A DNA stretch of 64,000 nt from Toxonevra muliebris (lineage: Eukaryota > Arthropoda > Insecta > Diptera > Pallopteridae), in contig OY829326.1 in the NCBI GenBank assembly GCA_963691655.1, positions 148,570,998 to 148,634,997 of the forward strand, read 5' to 3'. A program made the position numbers and the translations under genes. Positions within the stretch are counted from its first letter, which is position 1, and each line of letters opens with the position of its first letter. Below are positions 48,580 to 61,899 of the stretch, piece by piece. The notes under the pieces are model-generated. The model was given only the letters and a program-made list of their open reading frames with translations. It was not told where the DNA came from and did no database searches.

Positions 48580-50050
48580 ATTTTTTAGATAGATTAGATT
48601 TAGAAGTGGGCTGGAAGGATACAGACCTTCCATAGCTCTCAGTCTTTTGGACCATTGTACTTTGCCCAGATAGAGAAAAAGGAGAAGAGAAAATAGAAGA
48701 GAAAAAGAAAAAAGAATTTTTTACCCCTCCAAATTGTCGAATTTCTTGGTATCTTTAAGAAACCTGAGAAAATCAGGTAGAGGAATAGAATGTGCAGAAC
48801 TCATCCCTATGGCATCGCTACCCAGCAGGCGTCTTCTTCCTCTTACGAAGGTGGGGCAATAGCAGAGGAAATGCTCTATAGTGTAGCTTTCTTCCTTAAG
48901 GTAGTATACTCATAGCGGATCGGCAATGACGCCCATGTTGGTAATATCCAAACCACATATATTGCACCTTGTGATCCAGGATACACAATCTTTTCTCCCC
49001 AGATGAAGATGAAAGCCAACTATTTTCGATTATCCAGCAAACTACAGCCAAAATAGCAAAAATCCCAGTTTTAAACATTTAAATAAACATGAGCATGAAT
49101 CGACCACGTTCTCCAAAGATTGGGCGATTATTATTATTAGTTCGGGGATAAGCCGAATCCTTTTCGTCCCCTACCGCCTGATGCCTCTACTCTAAGCACT
49201 CGTAAACGAGCATGCTCCGAGTATTGGCATCCTGAGTCAACGCGAGCATATCCTTATAGGCCAGGTAGTTTAGTTTACTATCTAAGGTTACACCAAGATA
49301 TTTGACCTTCCCGGTCATGTTAATTTCAGATCCAAAGAGTCTAACTGATTCTCTACTCACGCCAACTCTCTTACGAGTGAAGAGTATGTTGTCTGACTTC
49401 CCTGCGTTGGTGCTGAGGCCTTGTTCCCCGCACCATTCCTCTACCATTTTGAGTGCTCCTCTCATGATGTCGGATATGGTGTCAATGTACTTGCCACAGT
49501 CATACCCAATAGTGTGTCTACAGTTACGCTCCACAAGGTGGGTGAAAGCACACCTCCCTGTGGACAGTCACTGCTAACTCTACCCCTAGTTTTGGCTCTA
49601 CCATGCTGCATACTAACCGCCCTCTGCCTGAGCATGCTGACCACCCAAATTGTTATAATTGGATTGACGCCACGCTCTGTCAGAGCTGTAGCCTACCAAA
49701 GCTGATTTGTTCGAAAGCACCTTCAACGTCCATGAAAGTGGACATTGCGATGCCTCCGGAAAATAGCTCCTTTTCCACTACCTTAACTAATTTGTGCAGG
49801 GCAGTCTCTGTAGATTTACCAGCCCTATAAGCGTGCTGACATCTACTCAGTGGCTTATACAATAACGAGGTACTCTTAAGACTATCCACCATTACCCGCT
49901 CCATCATTTTCAGAGGGAACGAGGTAAGGCTGATTGGTCTAAAGGAACTTGCCTCTGTATAGACCTTCCTAGCTGGTTTTGGAAGGAAGACCACAGATTG
50001 GGCGAAAACTCGTAAAAAACGAAACAAAAACATCAAGAAAAACGTTGTTC
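48580..50050 (-). mobile_element. LINE remnant with reverse transcriptase and 3' zinc motif
   Basis: From 50036 leftward the minus strand gives KPARKVYTEASSFRPISLTS, QHAYRAGKSTETALHKLV, FMDVEGAFEQISF, CPQGGVLSPTLW and VKYLGVTLDSKLNYLAYKDM: the fingers, palm and thumb of a non-LTR reverse transcriptase, with at least two frameshifts. The YADD segment is missing between the PQGGVLSP and thumb blocks. Left of 49080 another portion reads CNICGLDITNMG then KEESYTIEHFLCYCPTF, the C-terminal zinc motif. The 49080-49187 gap suggests an internal deletion that removed RNase H. The clade is uncertain; the CPQGGVLSP wording resembles R1/LOA-type elements. Confidence 0.8.
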
Positions 50051-50059
50051 GATAGCACC

Positions 50060-51700
50060 AAATTGAGAAATTCGATTTGATCCACGTCGAAAATATTGAA
50101 ATAGTGTATACAATTAACTTTGCTAGAGTGTTTTTGAGACCGTTCTAAGGCGGAATTTACATTTGTGAGAGAGAGTTTTTAGAGTAAATTGCTGATGTAA
50201 ATAGAAAAAAAAAAGAAACATGGGAATTATCATACATAGCAATTTACTCACGAAAAAATTTCCTGAAAGAAATTGCAGCAATAAACTCAGATAATCTCAA
50301 TTGAAACCTAAAATAACACATTTGGATTAATGTGAAGGGTAAATGTAACATCTGAATACCAAAATCAAATGAAATTTATACGTAAATATAAGCATATGAA
50401 GGGGAATCAAAAGCACATGACGATATTATCCAAACTGGTTGGGCTGAAAAGGCAGACGAAGAAAATCTGAAGCAGTAAAAAAAAAATTAATTCAAAAAAA
50501 GTAGAGCTCACTATTCGCTACTTTAACTGTAAAGTATTATATTTTATTAGTTAGAATAAATGAATAAATTGCATCGCTCTAGAAAATCCTGCGTTTTTGG
50601 AACAAATCTATGTAAGAAATACAAAAGACTTTTGTAACCCCTAGAACGACAGCGCTTTTTCAGAAGAGGGGGTAAATACAAGATGCCAGAAATTTTTTTT
50701 TGGAAAAAAATTCTTAGTTTCATAAAATCTTTACTAACTTTTAAAGGAGCCCTCTTTGGAATGTTTTCTAGATCAAAATAGAAGCCAAAAGTAGATTCCT
50801 TGGCCAAAAAAAACTCTGGTTCACAAAATTTCAATAAAATCGGCCGGTCCATAGATAGCGCTCTAGTACAAGGAACAATTTGAATTTACCTAAATTATTT
50901 AAGCTTTTGTTCTGTAGCCGGAGGGATATTTGTTAAATAAAAATAGACCCACAGAAAGCCTTGATATACAAAATTTCAATAAAATTCGTTGGTCTTTAGA
51001 AGCTCCTGATTTTGCACAATGATATGTGAGAAAGTTTTAAAAATTGCTCACCAAATTATTTTAACTGAAATTTTCCAACATTTAATTAATCGAATGTAAT
51101 TTTAATCATTATGCTTTACAATTTGGTTCAGTTGTCATGATACAGTATTAAAAAAGAGAGGTCAGGATTTACATACAAAGACATAATTATATATTAAACA
51201 ATCAAGTGTTTTAATTATGGCAAAGTTTACAGAAAGGGGCTTAAAGCGCAAATACAAATACCGCAGCTTTGTGTATTCTATACGATATGTGGTACACACA
51301 CATCCAACTCTTGCGTACACAGTGTAAACAAAAGAGAAAAAAAAAAAAAATAAATAAATGTAAATATTGAAAAAATGGACAAAAGTGCAAACACAAAGAA
51401 ATTGTGTGGCAATAAAATAAATAAAATGCAACACGTTGTGTGTGTGTGTGTGTGTGCACATCAGATAAGAGAATACCAGTATACAGCAACAACAGCAATA
51501 ACCACAGTGAAAGTGGTAGTAGCAGCGGCAACAACATTGCAGCAGCGCATGCAATACAAATATATTATTTTCCATTACACACACATACACAAAGTGTAAA
51601 AGCGCGAAAAGCGACACTATCATGCTCGCACAATAAATGCAAGTAAAAAATTAAAAAAAAAGGGTAGACGACAGCAGGCAACAAGGAAGCGGAAAGGCAA
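50060..51700. other. Non-coding DNA with TG microsatellite
   Basis: A TG tract lies at about 51437-51457. CAAAATTTCAATAAAAT motifs recur at about 50824 and 50970. No gene is seen. Confidence 0.45.
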
Positions 51701-51714
51701 AAACTGAAAGGGAG

Positions 51715-51870
51715 AACTACTAAAGAGGAAACAACTGAAGAGGAAGCCATTGAAGAGGCAAGGAGGTATTGAAAAGAGAGCTACTGAGCAGCGACTTTCT
51801 GTAGGTGAAGCGAAAGCAATCTACCGTAGAGGGAGCCATTGAATGCGAAGCTACTGAACTGAGGCGACCA
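51715..51870. repeat. Degenerate purine-rich repeat, about 18-base period
   Basis: Units resemble ACTGAAGAGGAAGCCATT; at least six decayed copies alternate GAAGAGG with CTACTGA or CATTGA. No reading frame is preserved across units. Confidence 0.45.
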
Positions 51871-53084
51871 AGTATTTCTTGACTTGGTACACTCGCCCAA
51901 AGTTGAATTTATTACGTGCAAATGTAAATAGCGGCACGTACAACGATACTAAAGACAAATGCTTCACACGATGACGACAGCAACAGCAGACGAAGTTTGA
52001 TGACGACGACAATGGCAGCAATGGTAACGACAAAGAATCCGAAGACTATGACGTTGCAAGGCGAATACAAAGTCGCTGAAAAAGTCGAAATGAAATGCAT
52101 AAAGTCAAAGTCGCAGTGTAATACAAGAACAACAGCTGCGTGTGATTGTATGTGCAGATGTGTCCATGTGCAATACACAAATGCTCCTTATGAAAGTATG
52201 AGTGTATGTGTATGTCTGAAGAACTTTAACTGCAACTACTTGGCGGGCAAAGTGTTTGAACTACTGCTATCAACTTCTTGAAGCTGCTACTCGCCGTTGC
52301 ATGTTGCTGTTGCTCTTGTTTATTGAGTAAACAAACAACATTTTTAAAATAGTTCCTCGTACTTTTTCGCCTCTTGCTTTTGCAATGTTTTATTTGTTTT
52401 CTTGGTGTATATGAATGTATGCAAATGGCTGTGCATGTGTGTGTGTGTGTGTTTACACGCTCGTATATTCTCATCGTAAATAAGAGGATTTGTCAGTTGT
52501 GAGTGAATTTGTTTGTAACCTTTTTGTTATGCAACAAAGCACGTTCCGACTCCGAACTTCAAAAAAAAAAAAAAAAAAAAATGAGCTCCGTATGCTCTTG
52601 CCGCTGTAGTTGATTACCATGAAAATGTAAATAGCAAATTTTCCAATACTTGGCAACTCTCTTTATGTATGCATTTCTTTATAAAATGTTTTAATGTTGA
52701 TTTATTTTTGAGAACTGTGAGAAAGTGAGAATAGTTAATTTTTAAAGTGTAATCGCATATCGGAATGGAATTAAAATTTTTTGTTAATTTAAATCGAGTA
52801 AGAATAGTTAAAGAATTGAACTCGTTAACTTACAATCCGTTTAAGTTTACTATAATCCATATTAAGATGGATATTGATGCCTTAGAATGCAAATCAAATG
52901 GATTATCCTTGCTCACTGAAGATATTCGAATCTACTGTTAAGTTTGTACTATTGAACGAAACGTGAAAAGCCAATACCCCCATCAACATTGTCATCTTAT
53001 TCTAAAAGTAAGTAAGTAAGCTAAGGTAGTCAAAGTTTTATTTCAAATACTAAGAATTTATTTTCTCTATGTAACTACAATAAC

Positions 53085-55654
53085 CAGAGCCCGATTTCCA
53101 TACAAGCAGTTTAAGCATTTGCTTAGGGCCGCTTTCATTTTAGGGGCGTCACGACATACAAAATTTTCAGAACTTAATAAAAAATGTTAAAAAATTAAAT
53201 TATATTTTATTTTGAAATAGGTACAATTTTTTTTTGATATTTTGCCGCAGTAATAATTTTTGCTTAATATTGATTACCCTAAAAATTTGACAGGCTTGGA
53301 TTAATGTAGCACAAATAATATGTTGGCAAAAAAGGAATATTCTATTTACTTTGAGCAAAAAGGCAACAAATTATATTCATCGTACAGACCTATATCAATT
53401 CTACCGATGATCTCAAAGCTATTTGAAAAGCTCCTCATCAAACGCCTAAATACAATAATAGAACGCAAAAATTTGATTCCAAAGCATCAATTTGGTTTTC
53501 GAAATAAACACTCATCAATAGATCAAGTTCATAGAATTACACATGTAATAGAAAAATCGTTTGAAGAAAAGAAAATGTGCTCTGCTCTATTTCTCAATGT
53601 TGCAAAAGCGTTTGATAAAGTATGTCACACTGGTCTGCTCATAAAACTCAAATCTTTATTACCCAAACAATATTGCGAAATTTTGGAATCGTACTTATCA
53701 GATCGTTACTTCCGTATTAATCAAGATGATGCTTACTCAAGGCTTAGAAAAATAAAAGCAGGGGTACCACAAGGCAGTGTTCTTGGGCCGAAATGAACTC
53801 GACATCAAACTAAAAAATATGAAATGGGTAACAGATCATCTTTATCCATACAAAACAAATTACTCATTTACAAGCAAATACTATATCCGGTATGGAGTTA
53901 TGGAACACAGCTCTGGAGCTGTATCAAAACAAGGTACTTAGGTCTATTGTGAAAGCACTATGGTATTGCAGAAGTGTTGACATTGAGCGCGACCTCAGAT
54001 TGAACTCAGTCAATGCAGAAATAACAAAAATTGCAGCGGCCCATAAAGAGAGGCTAAGTAACCACGTGAATAACGAAGCATTTATCCTAAACGAAACAGA
54101 TGGATTATTACGACGACTTCAACGCATCAAACCCAGAGATCTTATACCATCATAAAAACACTCTACGATTTAGAGTATAATTGTTAGTTAAGTTATTATA
54201 AACAAGTTGCTTGTTAGTCATTTGTAAACAATAAGAATAAAAGAAAAAAAATTTAAAACGACGAAGAAATTATTATAATTTTGGAACCAGAAATTCACCT
54301 CAATTGTTTACCTTTTTACCAAACAATTTTTACCCTCATCTATGTCGTTTATTTCATTTCAATGTTTCACATATTTGTCAATCATTTCAATCATACTGTT
54401 TCAGACTAAAATATTGAAATGAAATAACAACTTCGGTGGAAGTCTACAAAGTGAATCCGAGTCAATATCAGATCTCTTAAAAAAAAAACAAATACGTGAA
54501 AAATCTTTGGGCAAAAATGGCATAAGCTTATGTTCCCATATGAAACATTTTGAAATATTTTGTTCCTTTATTTCTACAAAAATAAAAATGTTCTCTTTTT
54601 CCGCGAAATTTTTTGCAAACCGTTTTTACGCCCATATTTCATGTATTACACATTTCGCTCACTGTTTGGGTTTTAACGCCGAAATCTGACAGCAGCAAAC
54701 TAAAGTGGCTTTTCTGACCAGTTAGAAAAAAACAGTCTGACCCGAATATTAACTTTAATACATAAAATATTTGCCAGATATTCAAATCCGAACTGAATCA
54801 GAACGCCAGAACACCATGAACTATAAAAAAGACCCATCTGTACTGTAAATACATAGTACAGTAATTGATTCCCGTTTAGATCTATTATTAATTTCAAAAA
54901 AGCTAGTCAGTTTCTTAAGAGCAAGCAATTTCTACGGTTTAGAACAGTTGTGACAGCTAGTTTCATTTGAAGTTAGCTCTCTTCTACCATACTCAAAAAT
55001 ATCTGTGCAATTATAATTTTGGGTGTATGGCTTGGCTCCGAGATATTATACCATATTCTTTATTTCAAGTACAGTTTCTACCAATGCGTTTATCGAATAT
55101 CGGAATCTCTGATAGCTGGCATGCCAATCACACTCTTCTTCAACAGTAGTCCTATTCCGTACTTTTAAAATCTACAAGAAAATGTATTAAATAGGACTAT
55201 ATGTTAATTTACAGAGAAAAGCAATAATTTTGTGTCATCAATAGTTGAGCAGTTGTTTCGTTCACTTATTCTGCAAAATGTATGATTACTTCCTTGTGAA
55301 GACAATTTAAATTTTAATTCAGAAAAGGTTCAATCTACACTCACTTTTGTCACCACAATTGCTAAATTTACTTATAATGTTTCAAATAATAAAGATTAAT
55401 CAATTTTGCAATGTGCCTCCCTTCCCATAATATTTTATCCTTTCGCAACTCTACCAAATAATAGTTTTTTCATTGTGTTTGTCGTCTAAAACTCCCCTTG
55501 GGCCCAAACCCTTCAATAAATACGGTAAAAGATGTGGTTTCTGATTGGCTTTGAAAGCCTGGTGGTTACCGATTTACACCTCTCTTCCCTTTCAAAAAAG
55601 GGCACCAAAAATATAAAACTGCTTAAGGCGTCAATACATTTAAATCCGGCCTTG
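53085..55654. mobile_element. hAT-like element carrying a jockey-type insertion
   Basis: The left end CAGAGCCCGATTTCCAT and the inverted right end CAAGGCCGGATTTAAAT match at about 13 of 17 positions. Both then share TTAAGCA within 30 bases. Outside 8-mers ACAATAAC (53077-53084) and ACTGTAAC (55655-55662) agree at 6 of 8. No hAT transposase frame is seen; part of the interior is the LINE at 53310-54255. Confidence 0.5.
53310..54255 (+). mobile_element. Jockey-clade LINE with internal deletion
   Basis: The frame at 53320-53793 reads YRPISILPMISKLFEKLL, HQFGFRNKHSSIDQVHR, LNVAKAFDKVCHTGLL and GVPQGSVLGP, the reverse transcriptase fingers and palm of jockey-like elements. Directly after VLGP the YADD and thumb region is missing, and sequence resumes with the ELDIKLKNMKWVTDHLYPYK stretch and the C-terminal block RSIVKALWYCRSVDIERDL plus AAAHKERLSNHVNNEA. 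AATAAA at about 54236 and an A-rich run end the element. The conserved catalytic wording LDVAKAFD is changed to LNVAKAFD, losing a metal-binding Asp. Confidence 0.8.
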
Positions 55655-55699
55655 ACTGTAACGATGAAAATTCTAATTCTATGTTTGATTTTGTTTCAT

Positions 55700-58600
55700 T
55701 TATGCCTATGTAGAGCCGGTGCTGGCCGGTGATTTGTTACCGTGGATGACCTTGTTGCCGGTGTAGCTCTGACGGTGTTGTTACCTCTGTGATGTACTAC
55801 CGATGTTGGACGATGTTGGCCATGGAGGCAGTGCCGAAATCTAAAATCTTTACTACGCGATGGCCGTAGACTTGGTATCGCTGAGGCTGACCGTTCGACC
55901 AACTTTGAAAGAGTAGAGAGACGTCGAAGATGGTGACTGAAATCACAATCCTCTTTCACGATTCCTGCCCCAATGGAAGTATAACTATTAGGAGTTTCTG
56001 GTCGCTCACAGATTAAGGAGTTTTAATATAGTACTCCGAAACTTATTATAGCTACTTACGATAGGGACAAGTAGTAAAAATTTGAAATTTTTCTTTTCTG
56101 ACTTTTAACATTTTTTGCTTCATAATTTTGTTGCTTTGTCGCTTGTAGCGAAGTAATGATAGCGCCATTGATCTTCTTGTTACTTGTAGTGAATAAATGG
56201 ATCTTGGAAACACGTCATAGTTGTTGTTGTTACTTGTGAGATAATTTTGCAGCGCCAGTTTTGTGTAATTTGAAACCATGCTGTTTTGTTGTAAGCGAAT
56301 TTGGAGATGCAAATTTTGTTTTTAGAGGACGTAATAGTTTGAAGTAAGTTATATTGGCAGGATTTGCCAGCATGAGATTGAATTAGAATTAAAGAGAGGT
56401 TCGTTTATGAAATTCATATTGCATGAGGTCTCAATATACCTAAAATTCGAAATAACCATTGTATCCTTGCCCAACTCATGTTCGTTAATCTAATTTTGTG
56501 TGGAACAAAAAGTAAATATTAAAGTATAAAACTATGCTAGTAATGTAAATAAAGTAATCTTATATACTCATATATGTATGTATGCAACAAAATGTACTTG
56601 CAGCATCAGCATTAAAAAATGTTGTTGTACAAAATATCAGCAAAAACCAGTAGACAAATATGCTCACATACACAGCATGTGTACACAATCATTTATGCAG
56701 CAACGCCCACAATTGGCAATAGTACAATTGCCTCGGGTTCAACATTTTTCAATATATTCACATACATGCATATGTATGTATGCAGACCAGCTAAAGTAAC
56801 AATTCAACAGTGCGAAACTGTCACAGTCACACATCCAAAGACACACACAAGCATTCAGTCACATACATTTAGAGTGTATATAGTGCAATAGTGGTCACTC
56901 ATGGTATTGTTGCCTTCAAGTCATACATATGAAAGTAAATCGTCGTCAGCATTTTTACGATGTCTGAGTTCACGCGCCAGAGAGACAAAATACCCGGATA
57001 AAAGAAGGAGTGAGGGGAGGGAGGGTGGGGGGAAACAGGATATTAATTCGGTTTAAATAAACACAGGGTTGTGACTTATACGTGGATATGTGTGAGTGTA
57101 AGAATTTTTTCTTTTTTTGGCCATGAAGACGAAAATGATATCAGTGATCGCTCAATCTGCTACTACTGCAGCAACCTGCATGACTTTAGGGCAATGTTTT
57201 TGTCAGTTTTTCAGTTTAACTTATTTCCCTGCTACATTTTTTACTTAAATAAAGTTTTCTTTTCTGGTTTTTATTTTTGTGTTTTTACTTCTCTCTCCCC
57301 CCTGCATTTGTATATATTTTATAGCGTTTGTTCACACCTCATGCCTCATTGTCGTGTCTCACGTCTTATGCCTCACGCCCCATGCATTCCCAAAAGAGTC
57401 ATTTAAAATGTCAGCAACAATGTACGAAACACATTGATCTCATGGTGTGCTTTTGTTTTTGTTTTCTCTATTAAATTGTTGTCGTTTCTCGTCTGTTGTT
57501 AAGAAATTTTTGTTCTCTTACTGTTAAAGAATTTTTTTGCTTACATATGTCAGCAATATTAGTTTAATGTGAAATACTTAAAGCGAAGCACGCAAAGGAA
57601 TTTTGGTGAATTTAAATATATTTTTTTTATTTGAGTATAAGTAAAATAAAAATATCGCAACCTGAAGTAAGTAAAATTTAATATCTCTAAAAATGATTTA
57701 TGACTAAAAGTTAATAAATATTTCGGAAGCTAGTTACTGATTGATGCATATGAGATACTGCGCTGTACTGAAGGGAGTTCGAATGCGAAGTACACTCCAA
57801 CACCGACGATAATGTAAAAATAATAATAATTGCCTGATTGGGAGATATCAGAACCAAAAAGTCGACTTTTCGGATAAAATTTCAAAATTTGACCCAACCA
57901 AAAACTTGTTTATTTTAATAATTTTTAGTCGATCAGAGAACATGTGTCAAATATGAGCTGCAATTCAATCAAATAGTCTTTGAGGAATCATGTACACCGA
58001 TTTTCAACTCATTCGGGGAAAAAAGTTTCGAGATAATCGCATTTATAGTTTCGGAAAGGGAGCGTTGGGTATAGAAGTGAGTCAGACTATTTTTAAGAAT
58101 TAACCAAAATTATTAACGGTATCGTATTTTACAGGCTTCAAACTATAAATTTATGCTATAAATAAAAATTTATTTTTTCAAGTCCTTACATAAGAATCTC
58201 CACCTTAATTTACAGAAGTGTCTGCTTACAAGAACGGATGCTGCAGCTGGAATCATATCAGAAGATTCATAGTCATAAGAAGAATTCTACTAAAAACTAT
58301 AAAAAAAAAATTAGTTAATTTTGTTAGAGCAAAACCGAATTAAAAAGACAAAGATAAACTAAAAATAAGGGCAAGATTTAAGTTTGCTGGTTAATTCAAA
58401 GTAGCACTTCTATATAAAAAGAGATTCACAAAAGCCAGACGATGCTCAGTTCTGGTTTCCTTTACCCGGTTTTTATTTCACCCAAACAAAGCGAGTGGAG
58501 GAAGTACCTACATCTAATAGATAAAATCTTCGTGTGAGATTTTTACAGTCACCATTGACCCTTGAGGCAAGTTTGCATCCCCTAGGATGTCATAGTAGCT

Positions 58601-58850
58601 TAAAAAGCACTACTTCCAATTAGTGAAGCCATTAAAAACTTTTAAGAGTATTTCATAAATCAATTCGAAAGTAAAATCTGAAGTGCAGTTTTATTCTTAA
58701 GTTCATAACAGGACAACAACTAAAGAAGTTTTTTTACATTCTCAGCTTTCAACTTAAACAGAAGTCAATAAAGATAAAGTTATAGTAGGTGATAAGTTAC
58801 TTACACTTGATTAGTTCGAGACGCAAATCTTTCAAAGTGTTTGAGATATT
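55700..58850. other. Non-coding DNA, no gene seen
   Basis: It contains TATG/CATA repeats at 56560-56900 and a G-rich tract at 57014-57032. The patch at 57770-57800 has a GAGTTCGAATGCG motif resembling a tRNA B-box but no partner A-box. Confidence 0.45.
57014..57032 (+). other. Canonical G-quadruplex motif
   Basis: GGGGAGGGAGGGTGGGGGG fits four G-runs with single-base loops. Such tracts are rare in this AT-rich window. Confidence 0.6.
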
Positions 58851-58854
58851 TAAC

Positions 58855-58975
58855 GGTAAGGAGGAGTTCCATTGTTCGGAACCGGGGTTAAACTTTAGGT
58901 CTAACCATGTGGTATCACAATAGGCCGTTCAGGTCAAAGTGTGTCTCCAGAGAGCCACTCCAATTCAACTTTACC
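58855..58975 (+). mobile_element. SINE body fragment
   Basis: CCATGTGGTATCACAATAGG and GAGCCACTCCAA match the body of the SINE at 4317-4425 in the same order and strand. The tRNA-like head is absent. Confidence 0.6.
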
Positions 58976-59470
58976 CTATCCTGTACAGCACTTCTACAAA
59001 ACCAATGTATTTCCCAAAATCTGACTTTGACTTACGGCACTTTTGATATCAAATTTCAAAAACCCAAAATGACGTGCTATAAACAGCGAATTCAATTGTT
59101 TTGATTTCGTAAAATTTTTCATGCTCCCGATATACCATTTTGAAATTTTTAAACATGATATCAAATTAAAAGAGTTTCAATTACACGAAGTTTGCGATTT
59201 TTCTGAAAGCCTCAATTTTTCAAAACATTTTTCAGCTGACAACCACGTCTCTCTTCCCTTTCGTTTTTCGACGATCATAAGGAGATGTCGTAGGTATAAG
59301 AAAGTATCTAACCTCTCAGGGACTACTTGACTTTTGCTTTTAATATTTTTTTTGTAATGTTTCTGATTAAATTAGTTGAAAAAAGAGACAAATATTTTGA
59401 TTACAATTTTCGCTTGTACAAAATAGCTTTCAACGAGTGTTCTTTTGAAAGAATAATGAATGGAAATAAT

Positions 59471-60327
59471 CAAGGCCGTATTTAGGGGGGTGGTTTTGGG
59501 GGTTCTGACCCCTACCCCTCCACGAAATGTGAACTCTTTTTTAATTTTTGATATTGATTGCCAGTGGATGGGAAAAAAGTCAAAATAAAATCTATTGAAC
59601 AATTTTTAAATATTTTTTACTTCAATCGGTTACTTTCAAAAAAGTCAAATATAAAAAAAAAATTTAAAAATAAATTTGAATTGAAATCGTACGAACTTTG
59701 TAGCACATCATGGCCAAAAACGGTATTTTCAGGCGTTTCAACCCCATTTTTTCTAAATCGTGAAGTGATGGGAAGTTTTTGACCTCAGATTCATTCGCAA
59801 ACACTAGGAACCATATTGTTCACCAAACCCATGCGGGGCAGTGTTATTGATTCAGCTTTAAAGTTCTTAATCTTAAAATATAATTAACTCTTTAACCCAT
59901 AATTGCTCAGAGCACCCCAACTCGGAAGATCTCTTTCAATGCTGTGACTGCACGAATTTAGGGAATATATGCCAATCTCATCCGGGCTCTTCATCATTGA
60001 TAATGGCCCGAATTCCCACTGATAATCATTTGAAAAAAATTAGTCTTTGACTATTTTTGGCATTTTTAATCATTTTTTTGAGGTGGGGTACATTATCAGT
60101 AACGGCAAGTCAATGAGTTATCGAAATTATGTCTTTTGGGTTAAGATTAAGAAAACTTGGAAACAAAAATTTTTCCTACAGACATTTATCCACTTTCCTC
60201 CCTAGTCTGATAGGATCCATCAAATGCTCCATCGTATTTAATTTATTGTATTTACACATTTATATGAATATTTTCTTCGAATGAAAACACTCCCTCCCCC
60301 CCGAAAAAAATCATGGCTACGGTCTTG
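59471..60327 (+). mobile_element. hAT-like non-autonomous element with perfect 8-base TSD
   Basis: The left end CAAGGCCGTATTTAGGGGGG and the inverted right end CAAGACCGTAGCCATG share CAAG(G/A)CCGTA. GAAATAAT lies immediately outside both ends (59463-59470 and 60328-60335), an exact 8-base duplication diagnostic of hAT-type insertion. The 857-base interior has no transposase. It is the inverted counterpart of 25060-26029. Confidence 0.85.
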
Positions 60328-61378
60328 GAAATAATTAATCTATTCAAACTTTAAAATTGACATGAATATATTGGAAAAATTTCAACCTTTCGAACTTAAA
60401 AATTGACGAAGAAAATAAATGTTCTCTTCTTTATAAATAGAATAATTACACTGTGCAACAATATATGGGGCCATGTTCGGATCCACCGTAACGACTATGA
60501 TAGCTGAAAAGTACTTGACCTAACAATAAACACCCTACATAGGATTTTGTCAAAAATCTTGGTTGGGCGTTCCGTACAGCCCGTTGAAGTTAGTAGGTTT
60601 TTGGTGATCATGAACTGGCGTTTTCTGTCTTTTTTGGATACAACCGTTCACTTCTCGATGTTAATGTCTGAGAATCTTTTTTAAGAAAAGGTTTGAGAAA
60701 AAATTTTGCCATACACTGCAATGTCATTTCTCTCCTTCTAATGAGTCTTTTTCTTGGCCAAAATAGTAAATTTATACATACAATTCCAAAAACTGGCATT
60801 TGAAGTAGAAATCGGATGTGGATATGTGAGATAATAATTTTTATTTTTGAATACAAACTAGGGTCTCAGAACATGACAAAGCCTTTAAACCATCCATTTT
60901 TTGTGATATCGAAAGAAAGCTGAGGAAAAACGATTTACCAAAAAAATCACAAAAAAAATTTTCAAAAAAATTTGGTAAAATTATTTTATTATTATTATAA
61001 AATTATTGTTGCTATTTTTCGAAAAAATGATTTAAAACTTCAGGAATTTTTAGCTTTCAAAATAAAGTAACATTTTCACTTCATCCAGAACTAACGACTT
61101 TACTTTTGTATTCACAATATTCATAAAAAGCTTCCAATATGCACGAAAAAAAAAGACTCTCTGATGCTATGAATCAAAAAGCTTTTAATATAAATCTAAT
61201 TTATGAAAACTAGATTTTTGGCAAAGTTGTAAAGTAATGTCTTGGGGGTGATCCTTATAAATAAAACTCACATGGGCTAAAAAAAAAATAATAATTTGAA
61301 AGGAACAAAAAGAATTCGAAAAATTCTTGCTCCGCTATTGGATGAGATCGTATAAAAAACACTTCCATATATTAGAAA

Positions 61379-61501
61379 CATTAGCGGATCCAGAGGTTAC
61401 CTTTAAAATTTATTTTGAGCAACAATCAAAATGTATGCGATTTCCATCGATAAAGGGGGAGGTTTTACATTCCCAAAAACCACCCCTTGGATCCGCAAGT
61501 G
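61379..61501. mobile_element. Short hAT-like MITE
   Basis: The 123-base element has left end CATTAGCGGATCCAGAGG and inverted right end CACTTGCGGATCCAAGGGG. Flanking ATTAGAAA and ATTGGGAA agree at 6 of 8. The GCGGATC core links it to the ends of the GGTCTGA elements. Confidence 0.65.
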
Positions 61502-61899
61502 ATTGGGAATATTAAAGTAAATTATATAAGAGAAAAACAGAGAAAGAGAGAAGGTGTGCTGTTTTATTCTCTTTCCAAATACTTCAGTAGCTTAAAAGAT
61601 TTAGATTTTAAACCACATGAAATATTTATTTATACTTTTAATAGGCAAGTCCACCTTTTACTTCTTCCTCTCCCTATTTTCCTCATTTTCCATAAAAATT
61701 CTAATACACATACTCAGGGTAGAATTAACCCGCTGACCGTAAACGTCTGCATATATTTGAAACAGCATTATGTTGAAATGGGAAACAAAAAGATTTATGT
61801 GACTAAATATTTTTATTTTATATTGTTAAAAAAAATTGTGTCACACAGCAAAAGAAATACATTCACATTTTATTAAAATACCAACAATTTCACAAGTGC

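Noticed and set aside
51162..51623. 153-codon minus-strand ORF rich in Cys, Phe and His
   Set aside because: It reads through CA/TG and GTT microsatellites; low-complexity translation with no domain.
57775..57800. Possible tRNA B-box (GAGTTCGAATGCG)
   Set aside because: No A-box at the right distance and no acceptor stem pairing.
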